Below are positions 1-11,625 of a stretch of DNA of 64,000 nt, one piece after another (positions within the stretch are counted from its first letter, which is position 1; each line of letters starts with the position of its first letter). The DNA comes from Stictocephala bisonia (taxonomy: Eukaryota; Arthropoda; Insecta; Hemiptera; Membracidae), in assembly GCA_035578905.1 (NCBI GenBank), contig JAQJVL010000030.1:4032267-4096266 (forward strand), in the 5' to 3' direction. A program made the translations under genes and the position numbers. Below the pieces are notes generated by a model that searched no databases, had not been told where the DNA came from, and saw nothing but the letters and a program-made list of their open reading frames with translations.

Positions 1-1222
1 ATATTATATAATTGCCTTATAGGTATTTATTATAAGTTAAATCTGTACAGTACAATTTTCAACAAGAAGATATTCTCATATGTTCAATCAATATAATTTC
101 ATTGATTTAATTAAATTATTTTATTTTTATAAATAATATTAGTCCATAATTAATTTAATGATTTAATATTACTCGCATATGTATTAATAACGTTGCCAAA
201 GGGAAAATTCTTTTCTAATAAAAAAAGGGGAAAATAAACACCACCAGCAGTAAACAGCTAGGGGGGGATCAGAACGGACATGAAAAAGGGTATTGATTTG
301 TTTATGGTGCGCATCTGCTAAATAACCGGGAAGACCACCGGAGTACGGGGTGATTCGCAGAGACGGAAAGGCCATAAACAAGGGGTAGTTAAATGTGTGC
401 TTAAATACATATTTTATGTAAAATTATACCCGTGAAAACGGTTTACAGACTCTTGCATAATATCAAGTAATCGATTCTAAGTTAAACTCATTTGCTGAAT
501 GTAAATTTTGGTATATTTAAACAGTAGAAAATGATATTTTTACCTAAAGAAAAGGACTTGAGTACCGTAGTAAACAAGCGTTCCACAGGGTGACTTCGGC
601 CTTGCTACGCGTTTCATATTGGTGTGTTGTTGGTTTAGTTCCGATTACATAAACAGTTTTTAAGTTGATTATTATTAAAGGCAAAGACAACAAACGGAAA
701 CTCCATCATAAACTTAACTGTAAAAAATGCATGTCTGAACATGTTGGTGGTGCAAGGAAATTTGCTTTAATTGTGAGACAAAATTAGCATAAACTCAGCC
801 CAAACCAAACCATTATGTATTGTAATGTTTTTGTCTGCTGATTTTAAACCCAATGTTATCCTTGTGGCAAAAACTTTTCAGGGTTGCTTGTTCCTTACGA
901 TGATTTCTTTCGGGAAAAAACTCTTAAGTGCACCATCAGGGTTCAAGATGAACTTGTGTACCGAACTTCAAGTTCTAAATATTATAGATTTCGTTCTACG
1001 TTGATTATTGATGAGTCAGTCAGAATATTCTTTTTTTAGCTATAGAATAATAACTAAAAATATGTCTCATTATTCCACTAACCACTAGATCTGAGGTTCA
1101 ATGCAGAGCGGCGCCCTGTGAACATGTCACACTGACGATAGTTTTTAAAATGATGATACAGTGTTTATTATGTATTATAATAAGGTAAAGCATATTATAT
1201 AATGTTTTGTATCCTCATAGTG
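1..1222. other. AT-rich upstream DNA, no gene seen
   Basis: No coding region, RNA gene or clear repeat is visible. The one longer open frame here (184-381, minus) has no recognisable motif and lies in a slightly GC-richer patch. I treat it as chance. Confidence 0.6.
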
Positions 1223-1524
1223 TACATACAAGTGTGTTAGGGGCACAGTTGCGAGCTCAGTACATACAAGTGTGTTAGGGGCACAGTTGCGAGCTCAGTA
1301 CATACAAGTGTGTTAGGGGCACAGTTGCGAGCTCAGTACATACAAGTGTGTTAGGGGCACAGTTGCGAGCTCAGTACATAGAAGTGTGTTAGGGGCACAG
1401 TTGCGAGCTCAGTACATACAAGTGTATTAGGGGCACAGCTGCGAGCTCAATACATACAAGTGTGTTAGGGGCACAGTTGCGAGCTCATTACATACAAGTG
1501 TGTTAGGGGCACAGTTGCGAGCTC
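1223..1524. repeat. 38-bp minisatellite, about 8 copies
   Basis: Eight near-identical head-to-tail copies of a 38-bp unit. Key pieces are TACATACAAGTGTGTTAGG and GGCACAGTTGCGAGCTC. Copies differ by single changes (for example TACATAGAAG in the fifth and TGTATTAGG in the sixth), so the array is young or recently homogenised. The unit is much GC-richer than its surroundings and ends in a SacI-like GAGCTC. No coding potential. Confidence 0.95.
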
Positions 1525-3240
1525 GGTTTTTACGAGTCATTTAAAGGACCTTCATAAATTTTTGTTACTTTTAGTCCAGTTCTTTTAGTTACTAGAGCAT
1601 TTTGAATTTATTTATCATAATATTAATAGGACACATGTTTATCTTAACTATTTTCTTAAAATACTGTATTCAAAGAGAAGTTGTTATTCAATTTGGTATC
1701 TTGTATTTTTTAATTAGGTATTTATTTATATATGTTGAAACAAATTGTATGCTGTAGTGGGTAGCACAGTCATTTAACGCACGAAGTGTTATTTATGATT
1801 GGACATGCAGCAAGATATTATTATAAAGTAGCCTATATGTCTTACCTGTCGCTCCCACCCACCAAACGTACTCGCTTGTCCTAACAAGCCCTCACACGTA
1901 CGCACTAATCTTGGCAGAACTTTTCACGTCTATTATCTTTACAAGATCCCCCACGTTCCAAATATAATCTTGACTGATATTCTTAGCTCACCTTAAGAAA
2001 GCCAGAAATATTATTTATTTTAAAGCCATGCACCATATGTATAGCCTACACTACATACCTACTATCACATAGTACCGATACAGTAGAATTTTAATTAGAA
2101 ATAATACTAATAAAGAAAAAGATACATGAAAAAATCTAACTGGTAGTCAATCACATTTTTAAACAGATCTGTGTAATTAATCTAAATCTGTCGACTAATC
2201 TAATAATGATATTCATGTAATTTAATAAATCTACAAAGCATGTTTATTCATATATTACCTCATATTCAATTTATGTTTATTCATATATACTATTACAAAA
2301 AATGTCTCTAATAAATAATAATAAATAATAATAATAAATGTATTTATTGTTTTCACAGGTACAGATTAGTTTCACAGGCAGAATTATTAATCACAATATA
2401 AAGGCACATTTGATGAAAAATAAAAAAAAACTTAAATAACTAAAGAAACACAATTATAACTTATGCACCTAAATAAAATACTCGAAATTATATAATACAT
2501 TCTTGGTTATAATACAATAATATAAGTACAGTTTAAATACAACCAGATATAAGCTAAATTATTAAACATAAGATTAATTTGTAATCAAACAGATATATTC
2601 AAAAACCAAAACAAACAAAAGAAAACATAAATACTGAAACCTGCGAAAAACAACTGCGACCCCAACAGACCAAGGGCCCAATTATGGGGGCCGCATGAAA
2701 AAAAAATATTAATAATTAAGACCTCCATGCCTGTACAAAAATAACAATACTTAATTTTTAAAATTTAAGGATTAAAAACTCTTTACTCTTACAAACAATG
2801 CTTATTTGAATACATTAATAAAAATAAAAATAAGTAAAAAAAAAAAAAAATCCAAGAAATGAATTTGAATAGTTAAATTAATTTAGGTTGAGAAACCTAG
2901 TTGTTCCAGCAACCCTTCAACGTATCAAGTCTTTACATGTTGCTCTGAATACTGCCCGTCCACATCTACACCTCCAGCTATGGAATTAAATAATGTGATT
3001 GTAAAATTTAGAAAGGAGTTAGCATGAGCGTATACACTGATCAGATATGTTCCCGTTTATAAATATATCCGCCAAACACACTTTATATTGTTAGTAAACA
3101 ACCAATCATAGCTTATAGTGAGACAGTGAACTTTAGTAAACCTATCCGCTATGACTGTAAAGTGTATTGATCATAGATTTATATTTTCGTTGATGATCGT
3201 AGATGGGAATATCGCAGTCCATCTATTATAATATCAACCT
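1525..3240. other. AT-rich upstream DNA, no gene seen
   Basis: Very A/T-rich with short AAT-type runs near 2310-2340 and an A-run near 2837. No open frame, tRNA or transposon signature was recognised. Confidence 0.6.
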
Positions 3241-4912
3241 GTAATATATATTTGTGAGATATTCATAGCCCCTCAACTGTAATATAGATTTGTCAGATAT
3301 TCATAGCCCATCAACAGTAATATCGATTTGTGAAATGTTCATATCCCCTCAAGTATAATATAGGCTTATGAGATATTCATAGGCTCTCATCTGTAATATA
3401 GATTTGTGAGATATTCATAGCCCCTCAACTGTAATATAGATTTGTGAGATATTCATAGCCCATCAACAGTAATATCAATTTGTGAGATATTCATAGCCCT
3501 CAACTGTAATATAGATTTGTGAGATATTCATAGCCCATCAACAGTAATATCAATTTGTGAGATATTCATAGCCCTCAACTGTAATATCGACTTGTGAGAT
3601 ATTCATAGCCCCTCAACTGTAATATAGATTTGTGAGATATTCGTAGCCATCAACTGTAATATCGACTTGTGAGATATTCATTGCCTCACATCTGTAATAT
3701 AGATTTGTGAGATATTCATAGCCATCAACTGTAATATCGACTTGTGAGATATTCATAGCCTCACATCTGTAATATAGATTTGTGAGATATTCATAGCCTC
3801 ACATCTGTAATATAGATTTGTGAGATATTCATAGCGATCAACTGTATTATCGACTTGTGAGATATTCATAGCCTCACATCTGTAATATAGATTTGTGAGA
3901 TATTCATAGCCCATAAACAGTAATATCAATTTGTGAGATATTCATAGCCCCTAAAATGTAATATCGATTTGTAAGATGTTCATATCCCCTCAATTATAAT
4001 ATAGGCTTGTGAGATATTCATAACCTCCCATCTGTAATATAGATTTGTGAGATATTCATAGCCTCTCAACAGTAATATCGATTTATGAGATATTCATAGG
4101 CTCTCATCTGTAATATAGATTTGTGAGATATTCATAGCCCATCAACTGTAATATCGACTTGTGAGATATTCATAGCCTCTCAACAGTAATATCGATTTGT
4201 GAGATATTCATAGCCCCTCAACTGTAATATAGTGTTGTGAGATATTCATAGCCCATTAACAGTAATAACAATTTGTGAGATATTCATAGCCCATCAACTG
4301 TAATATAGACTTGTGAGATATCCATAGCCCATCAACAGTAATATAGACTTGAGATATATTCATAGCCTATCAACAGCAAGATCTCCTTGCGAGATATTGA
4401 TAGTCCATCAACAGTAATATCCCCTTGCGAGATATTGATAGTCCATCAACAGTAATATCGACTTGTGAGATATTCATAGCCCCTCAACTGTAATATAGAC
4501 TTGTGAGATATTCATAGCCCATTAACAGTAATAACAATTTGTGAGATATTCATAGCCCATCAACAGTAATATAGTCTTGTGAGATATTCATAGCCCATCA
4601 ACAGCAAGATCCCCTTGTGAGATATCCATAGCCCATCAACAGTAATATAGACTTGTGAGATATTCATAGCCTATCAACAGCAAGATCCCCTTTCGAGATA
4701 TTGATAGTCCATCAACAGTAATATCCCCTTGCGAGATATTGTTAGTCCATCAACAGTAATATCCCCTTGCGAGATATTGATAGTCCATCAACAGTAATAT
4801 CGACTTGTAAGATATTCATAGCCCATCAACAGTAATATAGACTTGTGAGATATTCATAGTCTATCAACAGCAAGATCCCCTTGCGAGATATTGTTAGTCC
4901 ATCAACAGTAAT
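3241..4912. repeat. Large degenerate minisatellite, about 38-bp unit, about 44 copies
   Basis: A long tandem array whose core is GTGAGATATTCATAGCC followed by a TCAACTGTAATAT-like spacer. Units vary between about 36 and 38 bp. There is visible higher-order structure: around 3640-3900 two variants alternate (spacer ATCAACTG versus CACATCTG), giving dimers of about 75 bp. From about 4370 a different variant (CCCCTTGCGAGATATTGATAG) is interspersed. The pattern suggests local unequal exchange of blocks. Copy number is array length divided by unit length. Confidence 0.93.
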
Positions 4913-7494
4913 AAATTAGCTATTAACTAATGGGTCTGTTTGTTTGTAACAAATGATATTTTTAATAGACATGTTTATTGTAAATACCATATCATTATTT
5001 ATGTTTTATCATTACACTTAGTCATCCCAAGTTAGTTTTTAGTACTGTGTATATTTAGCAGTAAAGTAATACATATACGTGTACATAATAATACTTTTAA
5101 GTTGGGTTAAGCTTAGGTCCAGGTAATATGAAAAGAAAAATGTGCAAAGTAATGCTAGAATTGACATGATAATCTGTTGTGCAATATATTATGTATAGAC
5201 AATTTTTATAGGAAAATTACCGAATACTGTAATATTCAACTTAAAAAAATCGCGCAGTACGTTAGACGAGTTTTAATGATATTTATCTTCTTGTAATATA
5301 AGTAAAAGACGGAATTTACCAAATATTACTTTGTTAAATAGCCCTATGATCCTAAGGAACGACATAAGCTAAGCACATAAGTTATCTACGATAAAATAAC
5401 ACAAACCACTTATTGATTAAAATAGATCAATGTCCATTTAAAAAAATCTAAATACAAAAATTATTAATAAAATATACTTAGGACCTACATTAATTGTACG
5501 TTTGATTACAACTCATTTCACTGTGAGTTTAATTCGCTTTCTTGACTACGAACTTAATGTACAGAATTTCAAACGTTTCTGTTTCTAAACAGATCTCTAT
5601 CACAAACTATTTTAAACAAATATTTTTTTAATGTAGGCCTATCCTCGTAATGATTTATTCTTTTTTATATTTTTACAATTGTATATCCTAAACTAACAAA
5701 ATAAGTAAAATTTATATCAAAGTAAATAAAAATATTAAAAAATAAATTTAATTTTATCATATAATAGTAATGAAATTAAATAATTTAACATAGTAACTAT
5801 TTTGTTACAACAACTAACATCATAAATATTTTTATCTGCTATAGAAAATTACCAGTTTCATTAATAAAAAAATAAGTATTTTAAATTAACATTTCTGTTC
5901 TTTTTATATGTATATAATCTTTTATTACGGACTTTCGTAGTTTATTAATAAATCAAAATGCTAAAACAGTCAGTAAGAATAAATAACGGGTATCGTCCGG
6001 TTTTTACGTTTATTAACTAGTAAATATTAACAATATTAATAGAATCCATAGTAATTTTTGGCAGAAATACCAATTTTTACAAAATAATTGGAAAAAAACC
6101 TAAATATTTTGACAGCAAAAATTATGTATATAACAAATATTATGTGGTTTCCTCTCTTGAACTTGAATATGCCGACCATTTCTTCATATTCTAAGATATT
6201 TAACAAAGCTTGTTATGTTAGGTTAGGTTAGCAATACGTATTCATTTACTACCCTAACAAACTAACCCACTTTTCTGTTGAAATTATCAGTTATTATTCG
6301 TCATATAATGAATTTGATACATCTTAAGATAACTTAAAAACAAATTTAAATATTTTTCTATTTTTGTCAATAACTGTATTTACACCGAAAAATATCAATG
6401 GATTCGTGTTCGAAGGGTTATTAGTGGCTAGTTAAAAAAAGTCGTGAAAATAAGACAGGACCCCTGTATCGCATATTTACCCCAGTTAGTTGTAAGAGTA
6501 ATGTTAATATTTAATTTGAACTAATTTTGAGGCCCCGCTTACAATTTATGTTCATTTGCTAAGAGTGATTAGCTACATATATGATTTAAAATAGTCCTAA
6601 CTTCAAAACATTAACGCTATATCATTTCATGTTAAAATATACAAAATCAGGTACATGCCTGCATCTAAGTCTAAAAGTCTAAAATAGATTTCGGAGTGTT
6701 ACAATACGGTGTTTTTTATCTGTTGTTATATGATATAAAAAACAAGCATACGATTAAGATTTCGCATTCACTGGGTGTGAATATCTGCATTATATCCAAC
6801 ATGAGGTCTGATGTAAGTTCAATTGTAAGAGATAGCAATGTTTTTATTTAGGGTAGTATAACGTCCAAAGTGTACTGCAAAAAAAAAAAAAAAGGACTAG
6901 GGTGATACAAAAGACACCACTAGTGGAAGGAGGTTGTCAAATAATCCACACGACCAGAAAGTATTTTTGAAAATGAAATACTAAAACATGTTTTGAAGTT
7001 TCACTCGAAAAATTATTCTAATCCACATTTTTTCAAGCGAACATCATAGCCAACATAAATTTCATGTAATGTCCATCATGTAAACTAGACGTAAGAAATG
7101 TATATTAAAATATATTTAAAAACGATGTAATAAGAACGTTTCGTTCATGTTGCAATTAACTTCTTCAAGGCGTGTCGGTTTGAATTTGGGAAGGAAAAGA
7201 GAAAACTATGTGATAGGTCATGTTTCACTTACTTAGCCGTCTATTTTTGCCTGCTAATTGTTGTCGATCTTCTCTGAAGAAGCCCTTTGCAATATGGACG
7301 AAACGTTGGCACGTTATACTGATCAAACACGGCTTAAAAGTTAGCTGAAGTAGGCACCATTTTGGATTTTGCCATATGAACAAATAAAATGTTGAACAGA
7401 ACTGAGATTTATCAATTTACCAGAAAATTATAAATTTTACATAGTTCGAAAGAGCATAAATGTTACTAGAGTACCCACTTTTTAATTTCCAAAA
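4913..7494. other. AT-rich upstream DNA, no gene seen
   Basis: Low-complexity AT-rich sequence without a recognisable gene. A short A-run with following sequence at 6880-6950 could be the tail of a retroposed copy, but no partner was identified. The 7262-7325 motif is listed separately. Confidence 0.55.
7262..7325 (+). other. CTGAAGA...GAAACG motif, Penelope-like 3' end or hammerhead-like
   Basis: The stretch holds CTGAAGA at 7274-7280, a short imperfect stem-loop, then GAAACGTTGGCACGT. These are the two core strands of a hammerhead ribozyme (CUGANGA and GAAA), followed by a perfect 4-bp hairpin (ACGT, TGGC, ACGT) where stem III would be. Stem II is imperfect (GCCC against GGAC, with an extra A before it) and stem I is weak (GATC/GATC with an internal loop). 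Motifs of this shape are known at the ends of Penelope-like and some other retroelements. A related copy lies at 58682-58716. Activity is doubtful; shared descent from a retroelement is the safer reading. Confidence 0.4.
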
Positions 7495-7618
7495 AATAGT
7501 AAATTTTTTAAAACGCCAATCGTCAAGATATTGGCAGATATTGGTTCTAATTAGTGTAGATGAGCGAATGTAGTCATGTTACTAACTAAATCCAACTATT
7601 CCTTAGAAGCGTCATTAA

Positions 7619-8909
7619 GGTGATGCAATCGTATTTCAATCGGTAAAAAACACTGCAATAACATGAATTACAAACTATTTTTTAACACTATTATTTCGCT
7701 TTAGGTTTATGACGTCAGAAGTAATGATTTGTGTATGCATACAGAACAGTATTTCTATGCAAAATATATGTAATTTGGACAATTCGTTGATATTGCACAT
7801 AGACCAGTGTAGAACTAGTATACAGTTGCAGGTCTACACTTTAAGGTGGTGCAATCGGTTTCGGTGTATTAATTATTTCCCAATGTTAAAGTCAAAATTA
7901 GTTAATGTACGTACCCTTGAATCAGGAAAAATATTTTTTCTAATTTTTAACCACTACGTTAGAACTTGTGGTATCTATATACCCTTAAAATAAAAAAAAA
8001 ATAATGTTCTAGCTATAGTACTTTTTGAGTTACATCTGTTCCGTGTTTTGAAACATGGAAAAATGAACTATTGGTAAACGCGATAAAACAAAAACATAGC
8101 ACTTTTCTTAGAAACTGATCGATTTACTCTCACAAATACATATACTACCTATCTATTTTAACTAAAATACATATAATTGAAGACTTACTGAATTTAAAAC
8201 TGTCCTGCCCCATTGGTTAAGTCTTCTTTTTCTTTCAATTTTCAAAGTGTATAATGCCAATGCTCTACTGAGCCTCGAAATCAGCAGAATTAAACCTGTA
8301 TACCTTTCGTTTTAGTATTATAAAACATGTTTATAATAACTTTATATGCATGTATTATATACCAAAATGTTCAGAAACTGTTCCCCAACAAAAATCAGCA
8401 AAAAAAATTTTTTTTATAAAATTTTTGAAAAATCGATTTTTTAGGGTGGAGTTCCCCCTTAAAAAGTGGCGAATTTCGCTGATTTAAAATCACCATTAAG
8501 ACAAAGCCATTCAAAGTACAAATTTAATTTTATTTTACTACGTTTTTTACAAATAACTGAAGGGGTTAGGTTGTTTCATTTTTTTAAATGTAAAAATATT
8601 TATAATTTTAACAGTGAAAAATACCTTTTTTGCCTTTAAAATTGTAAATATTTAAAAAAAAAAATTTTAAATGAAAAACATGTTAATCCCTTCAGTTATG
8701 TGTAAAAAACATAGTTATAAAAATTTTTATTTGTTCTTTGAACGGTTTTGTCTTAAAAGTGTTTTTAAAATTAGCTAAATTAGCCACTTTATAAGGCCAC
8801 AAGTTATAATGTAGTTGTTAAACAATTTTTTATATTTTTCCTGTCTCAAGGGAAGGTAAGTACATTAACTAATTTTGACTATAAAATTGAGAAAACCGAT
8901 TACACCACC
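7619..8909. mobile_element. TTAA-flanked inverted-repeat transposon (MITE-like), about 1.29 kb
   Basis: The element starts TTAA|GGTGATGCAATCG and ends CGATTACACCACC|TTAA. The TTAA at 7615-7618 and 8910-8913 is the target-site duplication, and sister copies of the host repeat show a single site there. An internal second start at 7841 (TTAAGGTGGTGCAATCGG) pairs with the right end over more than 100 bp, including GTCAAAATTAGTTAATGTAC on opposite strands. The outer left end may therefore be a duplication, or an older element may be nested. TTAA targeting is typical of the piggyBac superfamily. No transposase reading was found, so it is probably non-autonomous. Confidence 0.8.
8462..8798. repeat. 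Imperfect inverted repeat, arms about 112 bp
   Basis: Inside the TTAA element, 8462-8573 is complementary to 8687-8798 with scattered mismatches. Shared blocks include AAGTGGC, TTAAGACAAA, TTCAAAG and TTTTTTACA followed by ATAACTGAAGGG. The loop is about 113 bp and very AT-rich. A transcript through it would form a long hairpin. Confidence 0.8.
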
Positions 8910-8975
8910 TTAATTAATAGCCAAACGAAAAATTAACAGCTGTGGTGATTATCTAATCCCTTACATTATTTGCTG

Positions 8976-9699
8976 TTTTGTGTGTTCAAAAACTCTAAGA
9001 AGATCCCACTCCGATTGATAATTTTTACACTCTTTTAAACTACGTAAAATTATTATTTCCTGACAAATTGTTAAGAAACTGTTTAGGATTTAATATCACT
9101 CCTATGGAAATACTTCCAATATGGCGACTAACTCTGCGGACTCATAAATCCTAGAAGCTAGATTTCGGAATTGAAGCTTGTGAAATTGGAAAAAGGTTTT
9201 AATCATTAATCATTAATGTATTTGAATAAAACATCCAAGTAATTACTGTAGTATAATAAACAAATGTGTCCAACAATTATCTTGTTTTCCGAACAATGAA
9301 ACAAAGACTACGCAAACTGTACTACTACACAAAGTGTTTAGAACACAAAAGCCTCCCCGGCAAGCAAGCCCTGTTGAACACCCACCCCCGCACTCTAGGT
9401 GGGAGATGCCCTCCGCTACCCTATTCTAGTATTGTATCGATCCCAAAGTGTCTGTCAATGGGACGACCGTTAATTAAAAGCGATTTCTGAGGGTGGCCAG
9501 GCCAAACAGAAGTGCTAATAAACTGCGGGGAGGGAGGGGGCTTACGTACGTCAATAAGCCGCGATCTGAGTGACAGAAATAATGACGTAGAACACCTCCC
9601 CTTGGCGGCTTACGTCACAACAAAGTCCCGTCTCGGACGTGGCAACGACGTTGTTGAAGATATCACTCAAGGGGTGGTTTGAGGAATGAGAATATTTGT
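8976..9699. other. GC-richer island with three TACGTCA sites
   Basis: From about 9340 to 9680 the base composition is balanced, unlike the AT-rich flanks. Three exact CRE-like heptamers (TACGTCA or its complement) occur at 9547-9553, 9583-9589 and 9611-9617. The 74-codon open frame at 9266-9490 has no recognisable domain. This may be a regulatory element or an old insert. The first 350 bases hold nothing identifiable. Confidence 0.35.
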
Positions 9700-9860
9700 T
9701 AATTCTATTTTAAAATTTGAGTCATCTGCATATATGCATAATTTTATTGTGTTAGATAGTTATTAGAGATAGTCCTATAATTGTATGTAGCAGATAAATA
9801 AAAGTGGTCCGAACATTGATCCTTGAGGGATTCCAGTTGTTGAATTTTTTATAAAATGTT
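9700..9860 (-). pseudogene. Non-LTR retrotransposon reverse transcriptase fragment
   Basis: On the minus strand, 9834 to 9793 reads GIPQGSMFGPLLFI, the conserved RT block found in non-LTR retrotransposons (usually G[IV]PQGS..GPLLF). About 70 bases further on, 9732-9700 reads YADDSNFKIEL, containing the catalytic YADD box. The two blocks are separated by stops and are much closer than in an intact RT, so the piece is decayed and internally deleted. The clade cannot be assigned from so short a piece. The rest of the element is not visible on either side. Confidence 0.8.
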
Positions 9861-11484
9861 AAGTTTAGTCGAACAAGTTCAGACTTTAGAATCTGAACAA
9901 TGAAAAAAAAATTATGGAATGATAATGATTAGGGTTGTTTGAAGATTTGAATTTAAGGTTTGTTTAAATGTGAGTGTGAATGGCTGGACATTTGCTTGTA
10001 AAATCTAATAAATATTGAACGTAAAATTTCGTGTCTATAAATCTCACTAAACAGACCAATCCAAGTTTTTTGAATTCCTAGTAAGATTTTTATTTATGAC
10101 CAGAAACATGATTTTAAAAAAACATTTAGGGCTTACTCATCATTATAGTTACAGTACTCCCCTCTTTCCAATAGGCACTATACAGTTGAATGTTTTTATA
10201 CACTCTCTCACTCGTACTAATTAATTCAATATTATCATATTTAGTCTCCCGATATCCAAAATATGACATATTATTTTTATAAAAGTCTTTTACTCTGGAA
10301 AAATAAAAACAATATATTTTCGAATAGCATTATTTATAAATATTTGTTATTTTTTTTTTAAATCCAAGATAGATTTATTTAAGATCATTTGTAAGTAGGT
10401 TAAATAAGGATGAAAATTTAAAATTATTAAAATAAATTAATAGTTAAATAAAAGAAACGATTGTAGAAAACTTTGTCAATAGACCACTTATAGTTCGTAA
10501 CTTCCATAGGTCGTTTTAAAAATTAAAAATAATAAGTTTTTTTACTATAGAGTTTTCTCCATTGACCATTGTTTAACCATTACACTTAAATTGTCTTGTA
10601 CTCGACCTTTTAATATTATTAGACTAATAAATCATATCTGATAAGTAACCAGCATAATAATAAACATGTAGTATGAAATGACAGCCAAAACTCAATTTCC
10701 TTCTGGCTGTATTCAACTCTATCGCTCCCACACATTTGACTCTTGGGACTTTATATAGTAATAAAATGTAAGATTTCCCTTTTTTTCTATAGTTGCAATA
10801 TTATTTTTTTATTTCTGATTAGAGAGCATAAGACTGCGACATTTAACATTCCATTTGTTATTATTACATGTCACTTCAGAGTAAAATTACATTTGGACGC
10901 GCTGACGCGTATCCAAATTAAACAGTTATTTTTAAACAAATTTTATCGAAACAAATTGCATTTAAAAATGAAATTGCACGTTGGGATTGCTTTGTGGATT
11001 CCTAATTAGTTTTACGGAAAAAATTATAACATATATTTAATTTGGAGTTTTATTTTCTAAAACATGGACCTATATTTCAAAATTAGGCGCATGTATTCAA
11101 AATATCACAAGCAATCACAATGCACAATATGATAACATTTAAAATGACACGTCATACACAACTTTTGGTCAATAAATAACTGAAGAATGTGGATTCATAA
11201 ATACAACATGGCCGACAACTTTCTGCAACATTACGTGTGCTATCCTGTTATTATCTACATATTATTTTATTTCATCTACTCAAATTAACTATACATAATC
11301 ACGTTTTATGCATTATCATTTTCTGTATTTTTTTTCTTATCACGTATATAAAATAACAGTATAATATTTCATTTTCCTTTTGAAGGTTGTTCTACTATCT
11401 CGCAAACGTAGGAACATTTATATATAAACACTATCGCGGATCTTATCTCTATCTACAATTTATTTATTTTTTTTTTATTTTTAA
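9861..11484. other. AT-rich upstream DNA, no gene seen
   Basis: No coding or structural signal was recognised. The 88-codon frame at 10743-11009 is AT-driven and has no domain. Confidence 0.55.
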
Positions 11485-11625
11485 AACGCTTATCAACAAT
11501 ATATGGGCGAAAAACGGATTTCGAATGAATGTAATGAGTGTAAATGAGCGAATGTAGTCTTTGTTAGTCTACAAAATGAGGCCGACTATACCCAATGACT
11601 AGTGGTTGTCAGCTGATCCATTTCA
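11485..11625 (+). repeat. Dispersed repeat family E copy
   Basis: It matches the reverse complement of 28445-28615 through ATATGGGCGAA, GGATTTCGAATGAATGT, ATGAGTGTAAATGAGCG, AATGTAGTC, GGCCGACTAT and the end GTCAGCTGATCC. The segment between GGCCGACTAT and the end is shorter here than in the 28.5-kb copy. Confidence 0.8.

Larger units (their letters stand above)
7495..8975 (+). repeat. Dispersed repeat family E, split by a transposon
   Basis: The left half (about 7515-7618) and right half (about 8910-8965) match consecutive parts of a dispersed repeat. Its intact relatives are at 28445-28615 (minus) and 11485-11625 (plus). The left half carries GATGAGCGAATGTAGTCAT and ends in CATTAA. The right half restarts with TTAATTAATAGCC and runs to a diverged GTTATCAGCTGATCC-like end. 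The 1.3 kb between them is the element at 7619-8909. Family E shows no coding potential and its ends are not sharply defined. Confidence 0.75.

Noticed and set aside
1223..4912. CRISPR array
   Set aside because: The repeats are contiguous tandem units without unique spacers, in eukaryotic DNA.
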